Assembly: GCA_947177675.1 (NCBI GenBank)
Contig: CAMWVK010000021.1
Span: forward strand, 1-11,654
DNA: 11,654 nt
From: an uncultured Mucispirillum sp.
GTDB taxonomy: Bacteria; Chrysiogenota; Deferribacteres; Deferribacterales; Mucispirillaceae
Reading direction: 5' to 3'
Both the position numbers and the translations under genes were made by a program. Below are positions 7,556 to 11,654 of the stretch, one piece after another (the first letter of the stretch is position 1; each line of letters opens with the position of its first letter). The notes below the pieces were generated by a model that was not told the origin of the DNA, searched no databases, and saw only the letters and a program-made list of their open reading frames with translations.

Positions 7556-7912
7556 TTAAACTCCTTTATTCAAGATGCTTTCTCTTATTTCTTTTAATAT
7601 TTTCCATCTGCCATCTTCTAATACAAAATATGATTTTGAATAGCAGTGAATAAGTTTATCTTCTTTTAAATCTCTAATTTTTTCTAAAAACAGTATTTCT
7701 GCACTTTCATTATTATATAAAATTTTATAAATTTCAACAGATTCAGGCATAAGAGCTTCTATCAGATTATTAAAATGTTCCCCGTATTTATCACTTGTTT
7801 CAAAATACCTGCGAAATTCACTACCTGTGCTGTATATATCGTATATTTTTTCATATTCTTTATTTTTAAAATATTCTAATCTCTTTTGCAATATATTTTC
7901 TGCCTTAATCAT
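7556..7912 (-). CDS. Small protein of possible NTF2-like fold
   Basis: A 118-residue cytosolic protein without signal or membrane segment. The order is an N-terminal helix (AENILQKRLEYFKNKEYEKIYDIY), a charged middle, then strands ending in CYSKSYFVLEDGRWKI. This looks like the helix-plus-curved-sheet plan of NTF2/SnoaL-like domains, but no catalytic signature is visible and I do not recognise the family. The ATG at 7912 overlaps the hflX stop by 8 nt (ATGATTAA), implying translational coupling. An alternative TTG at 7924 would add 4 residues and has AAGGA 5 nt upstream, so the exact start is unresolved. Confidence 0.65.
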   Translation of the reverse strand: MIKAENILQKRLEYFKNKEYEKIYDIYSTGSEFRRYFETSDKYGEHFNNLIEALMPESVEIYKILYNNESAEILFLEKIRDLKEDKLIHCYSKSYFVLEDGRWKILKEIRESILNKGV

Positions 7913-9551
7913 TAAAACACTCAATGCCTTCCTTAAAAAAATAATAACCTATTTTATTAAGCATATCATTAAATGATGCTCGTTTAAATGCACTTACAAA
8001 TACTGCATCACTGTATTCTTTTTTTACTTCATCTAACTCTTCAACACTTAATTTATCTATTTTGTTAAATACAATTATTCTTTCTTTTTCCAGCAGGTTC
8101 ATTTCTTCCAGCACTTTTTCCACTGATTTTATATGTTTTTTAAAATGCCTGTCGCTAATATCTATTACATGCAAAAACATATCTGCATTATGCAGTTCTT
8201 CTAATGTTGATTTAAATGCACCCGCTAAATTTGCAGGCAAATCTCTTATAAATCCAACTGTATCTGTTATTATTACATCTCTTTCCTTTGGAAACCTTAT
8301 TCTCTTACTTGATGTATCAAGAGTAGCAAAAAGTAGATTATCTGCATAAACATCTGATTTTGTTAAGCTGTTTAGTAATGTGGACTTTCCTGCATTAGTA
8401 TAACCTATAATAGATATAACAGGCAGTGAGTTTTTTTCCCTTCTTGCTCTTTGTATATCCCGTGCCTGCTCTGCCTTTTTAAGCTTGTCATTTAAAAATG
8501 CAATCCTGTCGCTTATGCGTCTTTTATCTATTTCTAATTTTGTTTCCCCCGGACCTCTGCCGCCAATACCACCTGTCAACCTTGATAAAGAATCATCTTT
8601 TGCTCCAAGCCGCGGCAAAATATATTTAAGCTGTGCAAGCTCAACCCGTATTTTGCCCTCATTGCTTTTTGCACGCCTTGCAAAAATATCAAGTATAAGC
8701 TGAGTTCTGTCTAATATTTTTAATTCAGTAAACTCTGAAACTGCTCTTGACTGAGATGGAGATAAACTGTTATCAAAAATTATGTATTCTGCACCTGTAA
8801 GCAGTGCTTTAATGACTGCTTCTCTCAACTTGCCGGGACCTACCACATATTTTGGATGGATTTCTTTTTTTACCTGCGGCATGCGTGCTATTATATGAAC
8901 ACCTGCACTTCTTGCAAGCTCTGAAAGCTCATCTAAATTTATATCACACTCATCTTTACTTTTAAATACTCCTGTTAATACAGCATACTCACCCTCTTTA
9001 GATATGTGCATTTGGTCAGTTTTTCGTTGTATTTCATCATCTAATGCTTCTATAAACTGCGGATAATCTGTTTTCTGGTTATATGGGTCAGTGTCTTCTA
9101 AATATTCAAATTCAGTCTGCTCTGCATTTGCTTCAGGCGGTGAAATATATGCAGTATCTAAAAGAACAGGATATCCTTTATTATCCATAGCACAGGCTGT
9201 TACACTGTCTAATCTCAAAAGTGCCAAATCTGCCATATCATCATGGTCTAATTTATCCCCTTTTGGGTGAGTATGGATTAATCTTAACCCTCTTAATTTT
9301 CCGGGAGCAAGTTTAAATCTAGAAAGAACAGGAATCATTATGCTGTCATAACTTCCTACAAGCACATATTCAATGCCGCCAGTCCTGTTTATTAAAAGCC
9401 CTAACTGCCTGCCTGTTTCATATGAATAAGTGCATAACTGCTTTAAAAGGTCAATAGAAATAATATCTGTTCCTTGACTTTTTTTATTTCCAAGCTTTTC
9501 TATTTGTTTTATTACTTTTTGGGAAATTCCCTCTAAACTGCCGTATAAAAT
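7905..9551 (-). CDS. hflX: GTPase HflX, long form, with apparent ATT start
   Basis: A 548-residue GTPase that splits stalled or stressed 70S ribosomes. The first 125 or so residues are an extension (LYGSLEG, YETGRQLGLLINR, LRGLRLIHTHPKG at 87-98) like the longer HflX of deltaproteobacteria as I recall it. The HflX domain follows, with GGIGGRGPGETKLE at 327-340. The G domain has GYTNAGKST (383-391), DTVGF (430-434), NKID (496-499) and VSAFK (519-523). No ATG, GTG or TTG occurs in frame between the upstream stop at 9564-9566 and a GTG at 9365. That GTG falls in the middle of the conserved extension. ATT at 9549-9551 lies 7 nt after AAAAGGA and gives the family-like start M-L-Y-G. The start codon is therefore inferred, but the gene identity is secure. 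E. coli HflX is about 426 residues. Confidence 0.93.
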   Translation of the reverse strand: MLYGSLEGISQKVIKQIEKLGNKKSQGTDIISIDLLKQLCTYSYETGRQLGLLINRTGGIEYVLVGSYDSIMIPVLSRFKLAPGKLRGLRLIHTHPKGDKLDHDDMADLALLRLDSVTACAMDNKGYPVLLDTAYISPPEANAEQTEFEYLEDTDPYNQKTDYPQFIEALDDEIQRKTDQMHISKEGEYAVLTGVFKSKDECDINLDELSELARSAGVHIIARMPQVKKEIHPKYVVGPGKLREAVIKALLTGAEYIIFDNSLSPSQSRAVSEFTELKILDRTQLILDIFARRAKSNEGKIRVELAQLKYILPRLGAKDDSLSRLTGGIGGRGPGETKLEIDKRRISDRIAFLNDKLKKAEQARDIQRARREKNSLPVISIIGYTNAGKSTLLNSLTKSDVYADNLLFATLDTSSKRIRFPKERDVIITDTVGFIRDLPANLAGAFKSTLEELHNADMFLHVIDISDRHFKKHIKSVEKVLEEMNLLEKERIIVFNKIDKLSVEELDEVKKEYSDAVFVSAFKRASFNDMLNKIGYYFFKEGIECFND

Positions 9552-9565
9552 TTTAATATCCTTTT
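9549..9565 (-). promoter_or_regulatory. SD plus non-canonical ATT start codon of hflX
   Basis: AAAAGGA (9559-9565) is followed by a 7-nt spacer and ATT (9549-9551). An in-frame TAA at 9564-9566 limits any start to the next few codons. Another ATT at 9555-9557 is only 1 nt from the SD, too close to serve. Confidence 0.6.
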
Positions 9566-9576
9566 ATTTTTTCATA

Positions 9577-9605
9577 TATATACAGGTTTCATATCATTTT
9601 TTCAA
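9577..9605 (-). promoter_or_regulatory. Sigma70-type promoter of the hflX operon
   Basis: TTGAAA (9600-9605), a 17-nt spacer and TATATA (9577-9582) on the minus strand. The predicted transcript start is near 9570, giving a leader of about 20 nt that just accommodates the SD. The preceding C makes the -35 CTTGAAA, which also resembles the heat-shock sigma32 -35 element, but the matching CCCCAT-type -10 is absent. Confidence 0.5.
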
Positions 9606-9804
9606 GGATAATTATTATAATATTCTCCATTTTTTATAGCTGTTTAATATATGAATATAAAATGTCTTTTCAAGAAAATATATATAAATATTGTTTATTT
9701 TATTAGAGAAATACACTGTGTCATTTTATTTGCTTTGCAATAGAACTGCTTATTAGTTCTCTTTTCAAGATATTTTGCAGGCTGTTTGTTTTAACAAGGT
9801 TAAG
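9606..9804. other. Intergenic control region upstream of hflX
   Basis: No convincing gene is seen. It holds two further copies of the minus-strand word CTTGAAAA (9667-9674 and 9762-9769) besides the one at the promoter (9599-9606). The first of these has an acceptable -10-like ATATTA 17 nt downstream and could be a second promoter. A small inverted repeat AGAACT (9742-9747) / AGTTCT (9755-9760) lies beside the farthest copy. A plus-strand frame of 30 codons from 9650 is composition noise. Confidence 0.4.
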
Positions 9805-9805
9805 T

Positions 9806-9834
9806 ATAAAAATTGCGGGCTTAAAATGCCCGCA
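9806..9834 (-). terminator. Rho-independent terminator after the secreted-protein pair
   Basis: On the minus strand TGCGGGC (9828-9834) pairs with GCCCGCA (9814-9820) across a 7-nt loop, followed within 2 nt by five T (9808-9812). It starts 14 nt past the stop of the 9849-10802 gene, and so separates that unit from the hflX operon. Confidence 0.85.
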
Positions 9835-9848
9835 TAATTTTATACTTA

Positions 9849-10802
9849 TTAATTGGTATTGATTATGTTTTTCCAGTCATAATTTATGTCTATTACATTA
9901 CCCTTTGAATACATAATATCTTTTTTCTGTGGCATATTTGTTCTATTTTTTAGGCGAACACTATAGTCTTTGCCTTTAAATCTATACGATACAAGCCAGT
10001 AAAAATCAAAATCATTATCATAATTAATATTATGCTCTAAATCAGTTTGCCGTGAATACTGAACTGCATAACAGCCAAGTATATTAGCTTCTGCATAGTT
10101 ACCAATACTTGTTAATTTGCCTGTTTGACTATAATTTGATACATCATGATTTTCTGAAATATCAGGATAATTTGTATAATAAGCTATTAATTCATAATTG
10201 ATTTCCTTATAACCAGTAGAAGAATTGTGAGAAGGTATTGCATACTGCCTTTTCATTATGTCTACTTCTGTATTTACATTATAATATTTTAATATATTTG
10301 TTAATGTTGTTCCTTCATATGCACTAAATGCGGTATCATAATAGTAGTGGTTGTTATAGTTAGCACTTCTCATATCAGTTTCTGAACTACCTGAAACTTC
10401 TAAATATGTTTCTCTACTATCTACACTTAGATTTAGTAAATCAAGCATTTCTTGGCTATACTTATAAAATGCTCTATCTTCTAGTATCCTGTCTGTTGTA
10501 ATAAATAATGGTCCTGCTTTAAAATACATATCTTTATTAAAGTCCATATTAGGACTTTGTGTATCATTCCTTATAATTGTTATATTTTTACAAAACTGCT
10601 CATTTACCATTTTAACAGCAGCATAATCGGAAGATTTTAATTTATCGTAGTGTGCTATGTTAAATACTGGATTTGCTGGTGCTTGTCTTGTATTTACTAT
10701 AAAATCAGATTCTGATGCTCCAAATCCATATTCTTCTGTATTTTCTTGTGCATATGCCATATATGCAAATAGAATAAATATGATGCTAAATATTTTTTTC
10801 AT
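9849..10802 (-). CDS. Secreted hypothetical protein, Tyr/Asn-rich
   Basis: A 317-residue protein with a clear signal peptide (MKKIFSIIFILFAYMAYA, cut before QEN). The mature part is rich in Tyr, Asn, Asp and Ser, with no transmembrane segment and no recognised domain. It has two Cys (about residues 71 and 243). The region ANILGCYAVQYSRQ...FYWLVSYRFKGKD is shared in outline with NNIGCYYIMAEDQ...YYWLYVTKSY of the adjacent broken gene. Other shared points are GPLFITTDR/GLLFVSSRQ and YELIAYYTNYPD/YFITYHSINPS, so the two are diverged tandem paralogues. GGAG lies 7 nt before the ATG, and the gap to the upstream gene is 15 nt. A periplasmic or surface role is likely; function unknown. Confidence 0.75.
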   Translation of the reverse strand: MKKIFSIIFILFAYMAYAQENTEEYGFGASESDFIVNTRQAPANPVFNIAHYDKLKSSDYAAVKMVNEQFCKNITIIRNDTQSPNMDFNKDMYFKAGPLFITTDRILEDRAFYKYSQEMLDLLNLSVDSRETYLEVSGSSETDMRSANYNNHYYYDTAFSAYEGTTLTNILKYYNVNTEVDIMKRQYAIPSHNSSTGYKEINYELIAYYTNYPDISENHDVSNYSQTGKLTSIGNYAEANILGCYAVQYSRQTDLEHNINYDNDFDFYWLVSYRFKGKDYSVRLKNRTNMPQKKDIMYSKGNVIDINYDWKNIINTN

Positions 10803-10817
10803 GTTGTTTCTCCATTA

Positions 10818-11521
10818 TTAATTTTGCAACACCCTATAAGTATGTTTTCTAACTGTTGTATAAATGTTTGAGTTAGAACCAGTTCCTTGTGATAAATTAG
10901 ATGGTCTTTCCAAATATTTAGTTGTAACTTCAAGTTCTGTATCTTTTTTAATATAACTTTTTGTTACATAAAGCCAATAATACCCTATACTATAATCTGA
11001 GTTTTGGTCTTCTGCCATAATATAGTAGCAGCCAATATTATTCATTTCTATATCCTGTGTAATAAGTTGAAAATCTAGAGAACTATTTTCTCTACTTCTA
11101 CCAATTGAACTATATACAGATGGATTAATACTATGATATGTTATGAAATAAATTTCTTCAGCTTGTCTATAGTTTTTATTAAAAGGAATTACTGATTTGA
11201 TATTTAACTTATCTTCGTTTTTAGAATAAACACTTACATAAGATGATGAAGAAACAATATTATCTTCGCCGTCAAGATATATTTTATCTGCATATTGGCG
11301 AGAACTTACAAATAATAAACCTTCTTTAAGCGGTTTATTTTTACCTGAATTTTCACATTGATATGCCTGTTCTGGTTTAGCTGCGATAACAAAATCTCTA
11401 CTGCCATTACCTATTTGCTTACAAGGTCATCTTTCTCATAAACATAGTTATCAAGTGAAACTGCATAGCTATATGAAGTTATACACAAAAACAATACTAG
11501 AAACATAAATATCTGTTTCAT
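10818..11521 (-). pseudogene. Frameshifted secreted protein, paralogue of the 9849-10802 gene
   Basis: The gene opens with a strong SD (AAGGAGGG, 11528-11535), ATG at 11519-11521 and a good signal peptide (MKQIFMFLVLFLCITSYSYA). The frame stops at TAG 11411-11413 after 36 residues. A second frame, open from just after a TGA at 11427-11429, carries on without a stop to TAA at 10818. It begins KQIGNGSRDFVIAAKPEQ, matching GFGASESDFIVNTRQ at the same place in the neighbour. Joining the frames gives about 234 residues, ending with the NNIGCYYIM...YYWLY segment shared with the paralogue. The change is one missing base or two extra bases within 11411-11429. No slippery heptamer is visible, so this is more likely a mutation or a sequence error than programmed frameshifting. 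Secreted; function unknown. Confidence 0.75.
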
Positions 11522-11533
11522 AATATACCCTCC

Positions 11534-11559
11534 TTACATATTATAATTATAATATGTAA
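11534..11559. promoter_or_regulatory. Perfect 26-bp palindrome abutting the SD of the secreted-protein unit
   Basis: Half-site TTACATATTATAA (11534-11546) is followed by its exact reverse complement (11547-11559), with no spacer. Its end overlaps the first two bases of the SD at 11528-11535. It could be an operator for a dimeric repressor or an RNA hairpin that hides the SD. It is made almost only of A and T, which raises the odds of chance, but 13 of 13 matching positions is long. Confidence 0.5.
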
Positions 11560-11579
11560 ATCAGTGCATATTTTGTAAA
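11551..11579 (-). promoter_or_regulatory. Possible promoter of the secreted-protein unit
   Basis: Minus-strand TTTACA (11574-11579), 17 nt and CATATT (11551-11556), the latter inside the palindrome. An alternative is TTTACT (11612-11617), 17 nt and TATTAT (11589-11594), which would put the whole palindrome into the leader RNA. The region to 11654 is so AT-rich that neither is secure. Confidence 0.3.
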
Positions 11580-11654
11580 GAGATTTTTATAATATTTTTT
11601 ATATAATGTCTAGTAAAGTATTTATATTATCATTTTTGCTTAACAGAGATAAAT

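Noticed and set aside
9363..9365. GTG at 9365 as the true hflX start
   Set aside because: It cuts through a conserved-looking extension. The frame stays open for 66 codons upstream (62 from the ATT), and a good SD and promoter lie next to the ATT instead.
9650..9742. Thirty-codon plus-strand frame in the hflX upstream region
   Set aside because: It has no SD, its composition is noise-like, and it lies in AT-rich intergenic DNA with control-site features.
11411..11429. Programmed ribosomal frameshift in the secreted paralogue
   Set aside because: No slippery heptamer, homopolymer run or following stem was seen at the only possible shift site.

Overview
The window looks like chromosomal DNA of a low-GC, Gram-negative (diderm) bacterium. 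SurA, a periplasmic parvulin lipoprotein and GmhA (heptose/LPS synthesis) argue for an outer membrane. The long form of HflX with an N-terminal extension resembles homologues I recall from Deferribacterota and former Deltaproteobacteria. Very AT-rich DNA plus this gene set makes a gut Deferribacterota member such as Mucispirillum a reasonable guess, but that assignment is inference only. Every recognisable gene lies on the minus strand, so genes are read from high to low coordinates.

Layout in transcription order. (1) 11654-9806: a short unit with an AT-rich promoter region, a perfect 26-bp palindrome touching the Shine-Dalgarno (SD) sequence, a frameshifted secreted-protein gene (10818-11521), an intact diverged paralogue (9849-10802) and a clear Rho-independent terminator (9806-9834). 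(2) 9805-9552: a control region with a good sigma70-type promoter (9577-9605) for the main operon. (3) 9551-651: nine tightly packed genes: hflX, an NTF2-like small protein, a secreted YbjQ-like protein, an FmdB-type zinc ribbon, gmhA, mfd, a parvulin lipoprotein, surA and rqcP. Most junctions overlap or have gaps under 20 nt; only the borders of the zinc-ribbon gene are wider (53 and 67 nt). (4) 650-1: a gene-free region with a 118-bp tandem repeat array (1-397) and a short dispersed-type repeat (452-479).

Biology of the operon. HflX splits stalled ribosomes, RqcP acts in rescue of stalled nascent chains on 50S subunits, and Mfd removes stalled RNA polymerase and recruits repair. Three stalled-machine rescue factors are therefore co-directional with two periplasmic folding factors (SurA and the parvulin lipoprotein) and an LPS enzyme.

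Most notable observations: hflX has no ATG, GTG or TTG at its conserved start, and apparently initiates at ATT, 7 nt after a good SD and about 20 nt from its promoter. surA begins inside the preceding parvulin gene with a 92-nt overlap. The 118-bp repeats have competing hairpin arms and changes that partly preserve pairing. The paralogous secreted genes include one with a single localised frameshift behind an intact SD and signal peptide.
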